From the IMG/VR virus record IMGVR_UViG_3300028374_000008, positions 37,887 to 101,886 of that record: a DNA stretch of 64,000 nt; one strand, given 5' to 3'. Below the pieces are notes generated by a model. It saw nothing but the letters and a program-made list of their open reading frames with translations, had not been told where the DNA came from and made no database searches. Origin of the DNA: a virus. Within the stretch, counting starts at the first letter, position 1. Each line of letters begins with the position of its first letter. Shown one piece after another: positions 1 to 8,504 of this stretch. Both the position numbers and the translations under genes were made by a program.

Positions 1-1
1 C

Positions 2-109
2 TGGGTACGTGACACAAAGACGGCAGACAAAATTACAACCCGCATCGCCGATGACGAGAACCTCCAACAACTTTTCCAACCCGACAACTTAGTCTTCAAA
101 TATGGCTGA
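2..109 (+). CDS. 3' end of an upstream gene (partial)
   Basis: An open frame runs in from the window edge for 35 codons (ending ...LVFKYG) and stops with TGA at 107-109. The polymerase ATG lies inside it at 102 (ATGGCTGA), giving an 8-bp overlap typical of translational coupling. Too little is visible to name it; it probably belongs to the same replication operon. Confidence 0.6.
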   Translation, partial: WVRDTKTADKITTRIADDENLQQLFQPDNLVFKYG

Positions 110-3100
110 TACCGAAACGATTTCCCCTCCCAGCTGGAAGCGTGCAAAGAAAGCCCACAGCTGCGTTGGATGTCCTTTCCAACGTTCGCAGTGCATGCTC
201 TCCGGCCTCTATAACCCCAACGCAACACTCACCATCGTCGCTGAAGCACCCGCTCCTGACACCATGTCCGCACGGCTGCCGTTCCAAGACAGAGAGGCGG
301 CTGTCATCCGAGAGATTATTCGTAAGGTCCGTGTCCAACACGGCTTGCCTGTTCAGTACAACGCAGCATACGTCGTCGGCGCCGCCCACCAGCGTGCGCC
401 AAAGAAAGCAATCGTCACGCAGTGCTTCCCCTACTTAGAAGAAAAGCTTGGTGAGCACCGCAAGTACTACGACCACTTCAAACCTGACTGTGACAACATG
501 CACGTCATCGTCACGCTCGGTAAAACGGCCACGCAAGCGTTCTTACCTCGCATGGGGTCGCTTAAAAGCGCACGGGGCAAAGCCATTGAGATAACGGTGG
601 GGGACCGGGACTTCATCATCATCCCGACGTACGGCCCGCTTCAGCTTCTGTACACGCCGGGCCTGTCCCGTACGATCAAGCGTGACATCCACAAGGCGTG
701 GCGCCTGTCCCGTCAATCGTCTCTGGACGCGCGAGCGCCTCTTGAGGAGCTCACCGCTGAGTATGTGTACCCCAAGACCCTCGAGGAGGTCGAAGCAGTC
801 TGTACGGAGATTCTGTCGTACACAGACCCGGATAAACGTCCCGACCCAGACGACTGGCCCATCGCAGTCGACATCGAGACCAACACACTTCATCCCTACC
901 AGCCCGACGCGCGTGTAAACGTTGTGTCGATTGCGTGGGACGATGGTCTTGCGACGTCCATCCTGCTCGACCACCCCGACGTTGCGTACGACACCGCGCA
1001 AGCGTGGCCGCACGTCGCCAAAGTCTTGGCCTCGAACAAGCCAAAGGTCTTCCACAACGGCCGCTTCGACATTCAGTTCCTGGAGCACCGCTTAGGTCAC
1101 AAGGTCAACAACCTGTGGTGGGACACCATGTTGGCGGAGCACTTCTTGGACGAGGACAAGAAAGGGGAGTACAGCCTCAAAGTTCTGGCAGGGCACTACA
1201 CTGAGGAGTACGCAGGCTACGAGAACATCTTGCAGCAAGCGTTCTTTGATGACGAGCTTGAGCGTCGCCGCGCCGACTTACCCGAAGGGCAAACCGCCCC
1301 TGACTGCGAGCAGTCCTGGGCACTCATGGCGTTCTTCCCTGGGCTAGACTACAAACCGTCATTTCTGCAGGTCGATGAGGACGAGGATTTAGAGCTCAAG
1401 AAAGAGCTTTTCAACCTCGACAAGGACTACCTCAACGCCCACGTCAACAACTACAGCAAGGGCAAAACCAGTGCGCGCGGCAAGATTAACCGCCGGTGCG
1501 ACAAGCACGACTTAGAACGTCCTGACACGGTAGACGACCTCGACTTCCAGCGCGTCGGGGACAACGGCTTTGAGCACATTCCAACGCCGGTGCTGTTGCG
1601 TTACGCAGCGGTCGACGCCGACATCACGCGTCAGATTGTACGGTCGCAGCGCCAGCGCATGGTCTTGGCGGACGTTGAGGAGCAGACGGTGTTCCGAGAC
1701 GGTAAGCGCACGATGACTGAGCTGTACGTGCCAGGGACAATGGCCCTGTCTCGCATGGAGTACAAAGGCACACGGATGAACATTGAGCTCATCGAGACGT
1801 ACCGCGAAGAAGCGGCAGTGCTCGAGGACAAAGCGCTGGCTGCGCTGCGTCAGTTGATCTGCCAACCTGAGTTCAACCCAAACTCGACCAACGACTTAGC
1901 GCAGGTCGTTGAGTACGCTCTCGACATCCCAAGAGGCGATCTACAGTACACCGACGAAGGGTCTATCAGCGTGACCAAGGATTGGTACAACGCCATGGCC
2001 ACGAAGTTTGAAGGCTCGTACACCGGCGAGTTCATGTACTACCTGCAGGTCTTTAAAGCGGCAGCCAAAACACGATCGTCGTTCCTAAAGAAGTTCGTTG
2101 AGATGGCCAAGCTCGACGGACGCATCCACACACGTTTCAACCTAAACGGTACAGCGACGGGACGTCTGTCGTCTGCTGGGCCCAACCTGCAAAACGTGCC
2201 ACTGTACATGTGCCGCTTCCAGCCTCCGCCTGGCATTGAGCTTGGCCACTCCGGCATGAACATCAAAGCAGCCTTTATCCCGTCGACAGACGACAAGGTG
2301 TTCTTCCAGCTCGACATTGCTGCTGCTGAGATTCGAGTGCTGTGTGCCTACGCTCGCGACCCCAAGCTGATTAAGGCGTTGCGTGAAGGCCTGGACGTCC
2401 ACTCCTTTGTGGCGTCCGAGATCTTCGATATTCCGTATGACGAGGTCTACGCCAACAAGGACATCGACCCCGAGATGAAGCTCAAGCGTACGGCCACCAA
2501 GCGTGTGGTCTTCGGGATGATTTACGGGGCGGGGCCATACAAGATCGCCGAGCAAATCTACGGTGCGCTGGCACCAGAGGACTCGGACGAGTTTCACAAG
2601 CAGGTGGGTTTTGCCAAAGAAGTGATGAGCCTTTTGTTTGACCGGTTCTCCGGCATCCAGAAGTACATCGACGAGACGCATCGCACCGTAGACAGCCGCG
2701 GCTTCGTGACCACCTACTTTGGGCGGTACCGACGCTTCCCGCTCAAAGACACGTCGTGGAAGCTTGCACGACGTGCTGAGCGCATGGCGGTTAACTTCAA
2801 GATCCAGTCCACGGCGTCGGACATCGTGCTGTCGCAGTTGTGCGAGGTCGAAGAACACATCCACGAAATAGGAGGAGACTTACTGCTGACCGTCCACGAC
2901 TCCGTGGCCGGCGAGATTGACCGTGACCGCGTCCCTGAGATGCGAGCGTTCTTTGACCACTACATTGTAGAGCGGGTCAAAGAGCGGTTCCCCTGGCTGC
3001 CTGTGCCGTTCAAGTACGACCTTGAGGTAGGCCCAAGCTACGGAGAGCTCGTGGCTTACGAAGTTCTAGAAAAAGGCCCCGACGCGGTACCCGACGGCAT

Positions 3101-3152
3101 GCGGCCCAAGATTGATGACTACATGTCCCGTGCGGGGCTCACATATTTTTAA
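102..3152 (+). CDS. Family-A DNA polymerase with N-terminal uracil-DNA-glycosylase-like domain and 3'-5' exonuclease
   Basis: Replicative polymerase of 1016 aa. Residues about 17-200 resemble a family-4-type uracil-DNA glycosylase fold, with a Cys cluster (CVGCPFQRSQC) and a VAEAPAP segment where the glycosylase motif A would be. The usual HPSP-like motif is replaced by IPTYGP, so glycosylase activity is doubtful. The DnaQ-like proofreading domain shows ExoI DIETNTL (about 255), ExoII HNGRFD (about 318) and ExoIII YAAVDAD (about 500). The polymerase shows motif A QLDIAAAEIR (about 735), motif B KRTATKRVVFGMIYG (about 794) and motif C TVHDSV (about 930); the Glu usual after HD is Ser. No 5'-3' exonuclease domain is present. 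A UDG-like/polymerase fusion is known from SPO1-type phages. The start overlaps the upstream gene. Confidence 0.93.
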   Translation: MADTETISPPSWKRAKKAHSCVGCPFQRSQCMLSGLYNPNATLTIVAEAPAPDTMSARLPFQDREAAVIREIIRKVRVQHGLPVQYNAAYVVGAAHQRAPKKAIVTQCFPYLEEKLGEHRKYYDHFKPDCDNMHVIVTLGKTATQAFLPRMGSLKSARGKAIEITVGDRDFIIIPTYGPLQLLYTPGLSRTIKRDIHKAWRLSRQSSLDARAPLEELTAEYVYPKTLEEVEAVCTEILSYTDPDKRPDPDDWPIAVDIETNTLHPYQPDARVNVVSIAWDDGLATSILLDHPDVAYDTAQAWPHVAKVLASNKPKVFHNGRFDIQFLEHRLGHKVNNLWWDTMLAEHFLDEDKKGEYSLKVLAGHYTEEYAGYENILQQAFFDDELERRRADLPEGQTAPDCEQSWALMAFFPGLDYKPSFLQVDEDEDLELKKELFNLDKDYLNAHVNNYSKGKTSARGKINRRCDKHDLERPDTVDDLDFQRVGDNGFEHIPTPVLLRYAAVDADITRQIVRSQRQRMVLADVEEQTVFRDGKRTMTELYVPGTMALSRMEYKGTRMNIELIETYREEAAVLEDKALAALRQLICQPEFNPNSTNDLAQVVEYALDIPRGDLQYTDEGSISVTKDWYNAMATKFEGSYTGEFMYYLQVFKAAAKTRSSFLKKFVEMAKLDGRIHTRFNLNGTATGRLSSAGPNLQNVPLYMCRFQPPPGIELGHSGMNIKAAFIPSTDDKVFFQLDIAAAEIRVLCAYARDPKLIKALREGLDVHSFVASEIFDIPYDEVYANKDIDPEMKLKRTATKRVVFGMIYGAGPYKIAEQIYGALAPEDSDEFHKQVGFAKEVMSLLFDRFSGIQKYIDETHRTVDSRGFVTTYFGRYRRFPLKDTSWKLARRAERMAVNFKIQSTASDIVLSQLCEVEEHIHEIGGDLLLTVHDSVAGEIDRDRVPEMRAFFDHYIVERVKERFPWLPVPFKYDLEVGPSYGELVAYEVLEKGPDAVPDGMRPKIDDYMSRAGLTYF

Positions 3153-3167
3153 CACGTAGGAGTGCAC

Positions 3168-3479
3168 ATGATTGACGATAAGCACCTGCTCATACTGGCG
3201 TTCTCCACACCGGGGCGCTACCTCATGGGGTTGTCCAAGGTCTCCGCCGATGCGTACAACGCCGACTCTATGGTCACGCTGTATAGCCCAGTGCACATGA
3301 CGTACATGGACGATCGCATCACGATTCAGCCCATTTCGTTCATGAAAGTATTTCTGGCTTCGATGGATGCTTACGCAGGCATGGGCGATGCCGATAAGCA
3401 GGCGGAGGACGCGTACGCCTCGTGGTACCAACTTCGCAAAAATCCTCCGAAATTTGAGGTAGAAGAAGATGTATCTTAA
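3168..3479 (+). CDS. Small hypothetical protein downstream of the polymerase
   Basis: 103-residue acidic protein beginning MIDDKHLLILAF. An upstream in-frame GTG at 3162 exists, but TAGGAG at 3157-3162 is correctly spaced for the ATG at 3168, so that start is chosen. It begins 16 bp after the polymerase stop and is probably co-transcribed. No recognised domain; it is the last gene before the 1.27 kb RNA-rich gap. Confidence 0.7.
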   Translation: MIDDKHLLILAFSTPGRYLMGLSKVSADAYNADSMVTLYSPVHMTYMDDRITIQPISFMKVFLASMDAYAGMGDADKQAEDAYASWYQLRKNPPKFEVEEDVS

Positions 3480-3516
3480 CCCAGTCATGCTCAGGCACTG
3501 ACACGGGTTGCAGCAA

Positions 3517-3624
3517 TAGAACACCACGGCACCGGTGTTAGTAGGCGTTACGCCTACGCTTTTCACCGCCTGGCCCAGCGCTCGCGAGAGACCCTGGGAG
3601 GCGTAGTGGAAAAGGGCCAGGCGC
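3517..3624 (+). ncRNA. Duplicated structured element, copy 1
   Basis: About 108 nt, repeated at 3753-3859 with substitutions. It contains AACACC/GGTGTT and GTAGGCG-TTA-CGCCTAC hairpins, then a long stem CGCCTGGCCC/GGGCCAGGCG enclosing CTCGCGAG. In copy 2 that inner helix becomes CTTGCGAG (C-G to U-G). The hairpin just 3' changes from GGCGCC/GGCGCC to GCGCTC/GAGCGC, and both still pair. Pairing kept despite sequence change suggests a conserved RNA structure. The strand is assumed from the T-run after the second hairpin. Confidence 0.5.
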
Positions 3625-3752
3625 CTGAACGGCGCCATCTCCTCTTATACACTCCTGCAGTTTGGAGGGTTCCTGGAAGTGATGAAATCCAGAAGCTCCG
3701 AGCTCGAGACGGGGGGGAGTAGAAATAGTATTGCTGATGCACAGTATGAACG

Positions 3753-3859
3753 TAGAACACCACGGCACCGGTGTTAGTAGGCGTTACGCCTACGTTTTTC
3801 ACCGCCTGGCCAGGAGCTTGCGAGAGTCCCTGGGAGGCGTAGTGTAAAGGGCCAGGCGC
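3753..3859 (+). ncRNA. Duplicated structured element, copy 2
   Basis: Second copy, 236 bp downstream of copy 1. It differs at about ten positions and one indel (TAAAGGGCC against AAAAGGGCC) while keeping all helices. It is followed by GCGCTC-TTC-GAGCGC, which replaces the GGCGCC hairpin of copy 1. It is not a tRNA and matches no riboswitch I can recognise. Confidence 0.5.
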
Positions 3860-4149
3860 TCTTCGAGCGCTCCTCCGCCGCCGGCCATCGTATCCTCATC
3901 CGAGGACTCGATACATTCGTCCATGGAAAGAACGTGATATTACGCGAATCTTTTCAGAAGGAGCCCGGGCGGCCGAGAAATAGTACGTTCACGTAGTAAG
4001 TTCCTAGACGCTTTCGTGAAAGCGAGACAGCGTTACGCTGTCGTTTCTTACTTCACCAGCTTTGATCATAAGTCCTGGCTGACTTATGATCATGCGCACG
4101 TAGTAGGAACTTTCCCTCACACGAGCTAGTCGTGTCTCCTGGCTCAGTC

Positions 4150-4170
4150 AGTAGGGACTTCACGCTCAAC
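4150..4170 (+). repeat. 21-bp direct repeat, copy 1
   Basis: AGTAGGGACTTCACGCTCAAC, repeated exactly at 4246-4266. Shorter relatives (GTAGTAGGAACTT, GTAGTAAGTTCC) occur near 4100 and 3993. It separates neighbouring hairpins in the structured region. Confidence 0.75.
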
Positions 4171-4245
4171 GCCTCAAACCCGAGCTTGCCCTGGCGCCTG
4201 TTCGCTACGCTCACGTCAGCCTGTGCAAGATCGGTTTGCGGATGT

Positions 4246-4266
4246 AGTAGGGACTTCACGCTCAAC
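4246..4266 (+). repeat. 21-bp direct repeat, copy 2
   Basis: Exact second copy, 96 bp downstream of the first and just before the ATTCACACTG/CAGTGTGAAT hairpin. Confidence 0.75.
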
Positions 4267-4322
4267 AAGCAATTCACACTGACGTTTCCAGTGTGAATCG
4301 CATGTAGTAGGCTTACTAAGTT

Positions 4323-4411
4323 GCACCACCAGAGACGGGTCTGTAACACCCCCCGACCCGTTGACCAGCGTTACAGGCATGGTCACGCTACGTCTCTGGT
4401 GGTGCTTTTTT
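4323..4411 (+). terminator. Terminator-like RNA with 15-bp stem and three-way junction
   Basis: GCACCACCAGAGACG (4323-4337) pairs perfectly with CGTCTCTGGTGGTGC (4391-4405), followed by six T and a further T-rich run. The 53-nt interior folds into two hairpins: GGGTC/GACCC, and TGACC/GGTCA. TGTAAC/GTTACA offers a competing pairing. An ordinary terminator would have a short loop, so a structured 3' end or a discrete ncRNA is possible. Confidence 0.6.
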
Positions 4412-4748
4412 CTTTCCTTTTTTACCTCGAACAGACGGTAGGATCTCCGAGTAGGCGCTACGCCTACGCACGCCGCACACCCTTTCTTCGAAAGGATGGA
4501 TGCACCTGATCCCACGCCGAGAAGGATATGGAGACGCAATCCCCCAGCTCCCTGGCGGCCCAGTTGTAAAATAGTGTTCAGAGGTTTACCACGTAAACAG
4601 ACGACGTCGCGCGCGTCGTAGTAGGCGTTACGCCTACGCTTTTACCGCGCGCAGCACCTCCGTTGGAGGTGCTGATCAGATGCGCCTACACGCACTAAGT
4701 CGTGCATACGCGTATTTTTAACTGCCCCGGGCCCCGCATAAATAGTGT

Positions 4749-6353
4749 TTACGTGCCTGTCATATTGATGGGGTAGAACTCCATCGTTCCCTTCGCCACT
4801 TCCATACCCACGCGACCAAACACCTGCGCGTGAAGCGCATCGTCGGGGACAGACGGGAAGTGGCGCCACACACGACGTCCGTCCCCTTTTTTGGTGACCT
4901 CTTCGTACTCAGCAAGGATGTCGTCTATCGCGGGCTTCATCTGCGTGGGGTGTGCGAAAAAGACGTTCCCGTTTTTGTAGTCAAGCATCATGGCATCAAT
5001 GGCCGCTGTGCGGTCCACGCTGTAGCGGTCTTTGCCGTTCCAGCGGATGTGCTGTGAGATAGAACCGTACTGGGCTTGCATGACTTTGTGTGAGCCCAGC
5101 CCTTCCACCAACATGGCGTTTGCGACCGCGCCTCCACCTGCATCACCGCAAACCAGGTCGACCCCGTAGTCTTTGCATATGCTTATGATTTCTCGCACAT
5201 CCGCCACCGCGTTCGCCGTCGGGAAGATGTGGTAGTACAACGTCTTCATGCGCCCGTCTGGCATCAATCCCCAGATGTGAATCACGGTACGCGACGCGTA
5301 CTCCGACGACCCGCCGCCGGACCAGTCTACCCCTGCAACAATCTTTGAGACTTTCCGGAACATCTTCTTGTCCGGCTTGCGCTTGATCTTGTAGTCCCGG
5401 CACAGATTCTCCAGGTCTTCTTGAGACACCATGCGCGTACCGATGGCATCGGATACACCTAAGACCTCGTTTTTAAACTTCGACTCAGAGTACGTGTCGT
5501 ACTTGTAGAGCACTCGACTCCAGCGTTTCTCAGACTCATTGTTGAGCGGCATGATGAGCTGAGAGACATGGAACCCGCGGATGTATGCGCCGGGGTTCAT
5601 GGAGTACCAGATCCCTTTACGGGGATTTAAGTTCTTGCCGCACTTAACGCAGATGATACCCGTCTTGCCGATGTGACGATCGTCGATGACGTAGTTGTAT
5701 TTGTTGCACCCCTCACACTTCATCAACCACTCGTCCTGAGTGGAATGCTGCCACAAGTACTCGATGGTGTTCTCCATCGACTTGGGCGTTCCGAAGTACC
5801 ACGTCCACCCGTACTCGGACTCCGCCATACACTCGTTCACGACGGGGACGACGGCATCGTAGATGATGTCCTGAATCTCATCCCAGACGAGCTGGTCAGC
5901 CGAAACACCACGCACCCGGTCAGGATCGTCTGATGCGTAGCTTAGGACCACTTCGGCACCGTTTGAGAAGTGCTTCATCCCAACGTTCATCGGGATGGAT
6001 GGGTCCGTAAAGTTGTTGCGGATGTGTGGTGAGTACGTGATCCCCTTCTGCAAACGGGAGTGGGAGAAGCGTGCCGTCTGTCCCTGCGACGGGGACACGA
6101 ACAACGTACGAAAGTGCGGTATCGCAATGGAGTTTGTCAGGATCATATTGTTGCCAGTCGTAGACTTGGCAACCTGACGCCCGCACTTCATCAGCAGAGC
6201 CTGCCAGTTCCCATCGTAAATGGGACGGTAGAACTCGTAGTTTTGAAAGCTAAACGGCTCGCCTTCGAGGTGTATTAACGCTTCAGTGAGCTGCGATCTG
6301 GTATAAGAACCTAGATCGTTTGGGTCAGCTTTGCGGTTAACATTTAACAGCAC
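4749..6353 (-). CDS. terL: Terminase large subunit (ATPase/nuclease)
   Basis: DNA packaging motor of 534 aa. Walker A GRQVAKST (58-65), Walker B LVWDE (155-159) and coupling motif YFGTP (186-190) are followed by a Cys4 zinc ribbon (C213, C216, C235, C238) inserted before the nuclease. The RNase H-like nuclease shows D343 (AGVDWSGGG), D404 (CGDAGGG) and the DD pair at about 504 (VPDDALHA). Length and order fit full-length TerL. The start appears to be GTG at 6353, only 11 bp from the divergent gene at 6365. No small terminase subunit is recognised nearby. Confidence 0.93.
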   Translation of the reverse strand: MLLNVNRKADPNDLGSYTRSQLTEALIHLEGEPFSFQNYEFYRPIYDGNWQALLMKCGRQVAKSTTGNNMILTNSIAIPHFRTLFVSPSQGQTARFSHSRLQKGITYSPHIRNNFTDPSIPMNVGMKHFSNGAEVVLSYASDDPDRVRGVSADQLVWDEIQDIIYDAVVPVVNECMAESEYGWTWYFGTPKSMENTIEYLWQHSTQDEWLMKCEGCNKYNYVIDDRHIGKTGIICVKCGKNLNPRKGIWYSMNPGAYIRGFHVSQLIMPLNNESEKRWSRVLYKYDTYSESKFKNEVLGVSDAIGTRMVSQEDLENLCRDYKIKRKPDKKMFRKVSKIVAGVDWSGGGSSEYASRTVIHIWGLMPDGRMKTLYYHIFPTANAVADVREIISICKDYGVDLVCGDAGGGAVANAMLVEGLGSHKVMQAQYGSISQHIRWNGKDRYSVDRTAAIDAMMLDYKNGNVFFAHPTQMKPAIDDILAEYEEVTKKGDGRRVWRHFPSVPDDALHAQVFGRVGMEVAKGTMEFYPINMTGT

Positions 6354-6364
6354 CGGAGATACCT

Positions 6365-6490
6365 ATGAATTGGTTTTTCTCAGCAATCATGACCGTTGTA
6401 GTGTGGTCGGCGATGATCGCCTTCGCACTCGCTCACCCTGTACTTGGCGGTCTTTTCATCCTCGGCGCAGTGCTGGTCGCTGCCCGATAA
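6365..6490 (+). CDS. Two-span mini membrane protein (41 aa)
   Basis: A short gene with a good Shine-Dalgarno (GGAG at 6355-6358). It begins MNWFFSAIMTVVVW and is almost entirely hydrophobic, with a His-Pro-Val-Leu-Gly turn between two predicted transmembrane segments (about 4-22 and 26-40) and a C-terminal Arg. It precedes the MoxR-like ATPase by 44 bp on the same strand. A membrane partner or holin-like peptide is possible; its function is not established. Confidence 0.6.
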   Translation: MNWFFSAIMTVVVWSAMIAFALAHPVLGGLFILGAVLVAAR

Positions 6491-6534
6491 CTGGCGCTTC
6501 ATGCGCCCTTCCTCCACTACGGAGATGTTACAGC

Positions 6535-7851
6535 ATGTCTGATAACGCACAAAATGTCACCTCGTATGCCGATAAGATCGGCCTGGAACCCGTTAGCTTG
6601 AGCGTCGCACGCGGCGTTGCACAACTGTGTTGGTACGACCGGCACGTCCCGATGTTCATCTCAGAGTCGGGTATCGGCAAGACGGCGCTCATGAAGTCGC
6701 TCGGCCGTGCCCACGATATGGACGTCATCATCTACTCACTGGCCCACTGTGAGCCAAGCGACATCACCGGCCCCATGTGGCCGACCAAAGACGGCACCGC
6801 ATTCACCAACCTGCGTGACGAGCGCGTCCCCATTGAAGGCGAAGACGACCGGGCGCTGGCGTTTTGCGACGAGCCAAACCGCGCCGATATGACGACGCTC
6901 AACGCTGTCTTCCCTCTGTGGACAGAGCGGCGGCTGGGCTCGCACAAGATTGGTGAAAACGTTGTCGTCGCGGCAGCTATGAATCCACCTGAGGGGGATT
7001 ACGCAGTTACCTCACAGTTCTCCACTGACCCGGCCATGCGCCGGCGTACGTGTCAGATCTACGTTATCTTCAACCTCAACGAGTGGGCACGCCACGCCAA
7101 AAATCCTGGCCAGGCAGCAGAGATCGACCACTTCCCTCGGCTCGACAACAAAGAGCGGTTCGCCAATCGTGACCCGTACCGTCCGATGCACCATGCAGTC
7201 ATCGAGTTTGTTGAGGCGCATGCAGACCTCGCGCTCGACGTGAAGTCGCGTCAGGCAGGTAAGGTGTACGCAAACCCCGCGTCCTGGGAGCAGGTCTCCG
7301 ACACGTTCCACACCATTGAGGAGCTTGAGCTCGACACCGATTCCGCGTACGTCGAGCGCGTGGTGAAGACCAAGATCGCAGGCCACATCGGCGCAGCACT
7401 CTCCAACGATGTCTGGGCGTACTACCGGAAGCACGCAGACGTCATCGACCCGCGCGAAGTCTTGCTCGAGTACAAAACAGGCGCGCCTATCCACGAGAAA
7501 ATCCACCGCATGATTCAGCGTGGACACGTCGGCCAGCTCGCTTCGTTGACCAATGTCATGGCGTCGGTGTGGGTCAGCACGCCCGACATGGACGACAAGG
7601 TCGTCGCCAAGTGTCTGGGTCTGTTCTTGTCTGAGGTACCCATGCAGGTAGCCTCGCAGGTCATCGAGCATCTCACCGCACACGACGCTGAGTCATCCGC
7701 GGGCGGCGCCTCTGTGACGTCTGAACGCCTGGCCAAATTGTCGTTGTATTTGTCGTCAGACGACAACTTCAAGAAGTACCGTCGTCACCGAAACGAGACC
7801 GTCACTGAGAACGCGGCAGCTGCGAAAGCAGCTCAGAGCGATGCTAGCTGA
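6535..7851 (+). CDS. MoxR-type AAA+ ATPase
   Basis: 438-aa ATPase. It has Walker A SGIGKTAL (about 44-51), Walker B AFCDEPNRAD (about 107-116), a sensor-1-like region VVAAAMNPPEGDY (about 143-155) and MRRR in the expected arginine-finger region. MoxR ATPases act as chaperones or remodelers with a VWA partner; the VWA/HExxH protein at 9535 is the obvious candidate, although two antisense genes separate them. The start at 6535 follows an in-frame ORF extension that carries the small membrane gene in another frame. The C-terminal tail is Ala-rich and overlaps the convergent gene. Confidence 0.85.
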   Translation: MSDNAQNVTSYADKIGLEPVSLSVARGVAQLCWYDRHVPMFISESGIGKTALMKSLGRAHDMDVIIYSLAHCEPSDITGPMWPTKDGTAFTNLRDERVPIEGEDDRALAFCDEPNRADMTTLNAVFPLWTERRLGSHKIGENVVVAAAMNPPEGDYAVTSQFSTDPAMRRRTCQIYVIFNLNEWARHAKNPGQAAEIDHFPRLDNKERFANRDPYRPMHHAVIEFVEAHADLALDVKSRQAGKVYANPASWEQVSDTFHTIEELELDTDSAYVERVVKTKIAGHIGAALSNDVWAYYRKHADVIDPREVLLEYKTGAPIHEKIHRMIQRGHVGQLASLTNVMASVWVSTPDMDDKVVAKCLGLFLSEVPMQVASQVIEHLTAHDAESSAGGASVTSERLAKLSLYLSSDDNFKKYRRHRNETVTENAAAAKAAQSDAS

Positions 7852-8504
7852 CGCTCTCTCTTCGCTTTCATCTCTTCGACGTAGAGCTCTATCCCTGCCA
7901 TCAACGCGAGTTGTATGCCGGTAGGGCTCTCGTCGAATGGGGTGTCAGCGAGCTTGTCTTGGTCAAGCCTACCCCACCCCTTTTTTACCTTCTGAACAAC
8001 GTCCTTATCCACACGCGTCAGCTCGTGCAGGCGCTCTTCACAGAACTCTAAGCTCGGAGGCACACAGCACATACCGTCGTGCATGCACGAGGCCGCCGCG
8101 TAGCCTGCAGGTTCGTAGTCGAGGTACTCGTCCGGGGTGCCCTCATCGAACATGTCCTGTGTCAACTCGTTGATCTCGTTGACTGCCCACGCGATGTAGT
8201 CGGGTGATGCTTGTTGGTAGGCGTCTGGGATAACCGGGGTGCCGTTGAACGCTAAGACTGTGTTCTCAAAGACCGACGCGTCGGTGAACGCGCTGGCCTG
8301 TTCCCGTATCGTAATCGCTGCGTGCAGTGCGTCCCACGCCGCGGGCGCCATCTCAATCCCCATCTCCACGAAGTCGAGCTCGAGTGTCTCCGGCTCGGTG
8401 TCGTGTAGCTCATCGCTGTAGAGCGCACGTGCTGCGAGGTAGCGTATCGACGCACATGTGTCGTCGTCACCTAACAGCTTCTTTGCCTGGTCTTTGGAGA
8501 TCAC
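7833..8504 (-). CDS. Hypothetical acidic protein
   Basis: 223 aa, acidic and mostly helical, with a Cys-containing segment (SCMHDGMCCVPPS) in the second half. No recognised family. It follows the 340-aa gene with an ATGA-type overlap (8501-8504) and converges with the MoxR gene, overlapping it by 19 bp. It is likely expressed with the 340-aa gene. Confidence 0.75.
   Translation of the reverse strand: MISKDQAKKLLGDDDTCASIRYLAARALYSDELHDTEPETLELDFVEMGIEMAPAAWDALHAAITIREQASAFTDASVFENTVLAFNGTPVIPDAYQQASPDYIAWAVNEINELTQDMFDEGTPDEYLDYEPAGYAAASCMHDGMCCVPPSLEFCEERLHELTRVDKDVVQKVKKGWGRLDQDKLADTPFDESPTGIQLALMAGIELYVEEMKAKRERQLASL

Larger units (their letters stand above)
3480..4748. other. 1.27 kb gene-free region dense in hairpins and repeated structured elements
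   Basis: No convincing gene lies between the converging polymerase operon and terminase. Visible hairpins include GTAGGCG-TTA-CGCCTAC (3541, 3777 and 4621, with a near copy at 4451), GACAGCG-TTA-CGCTGTC (4026-4042), GATCATAAGTC/GACTTATGATC (4063-4090), ACACGA/TCGTGT (about 4119-4135), ATTCACACTG/CAGTGTGAAT (about 4272-4298) and CAGCACCTCC/GGAGGTGCTG (about 4651-4673). The linear motif GTAGTAGG(G/A)ACTT recurs between hairpins, and AAATAGT occurs at about 3723, 3977, 4569 and 4740. Processed small RNAs or a packaging or replication control locus are possible; the function is unknown. Confidence 0.6.

Noticed and set aside
3700-3760. Hammerhead ribozyme
   Set aside because: CTGATGC near 3733 is not the CTGATGA core, and the GAAA/stem arrangement is missing.
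3480-4748. CRISPR array
   Set aside because: Repeats are too few, unequal in spacing (96-236 bp) and contain long internal hairpins; no cas genes.
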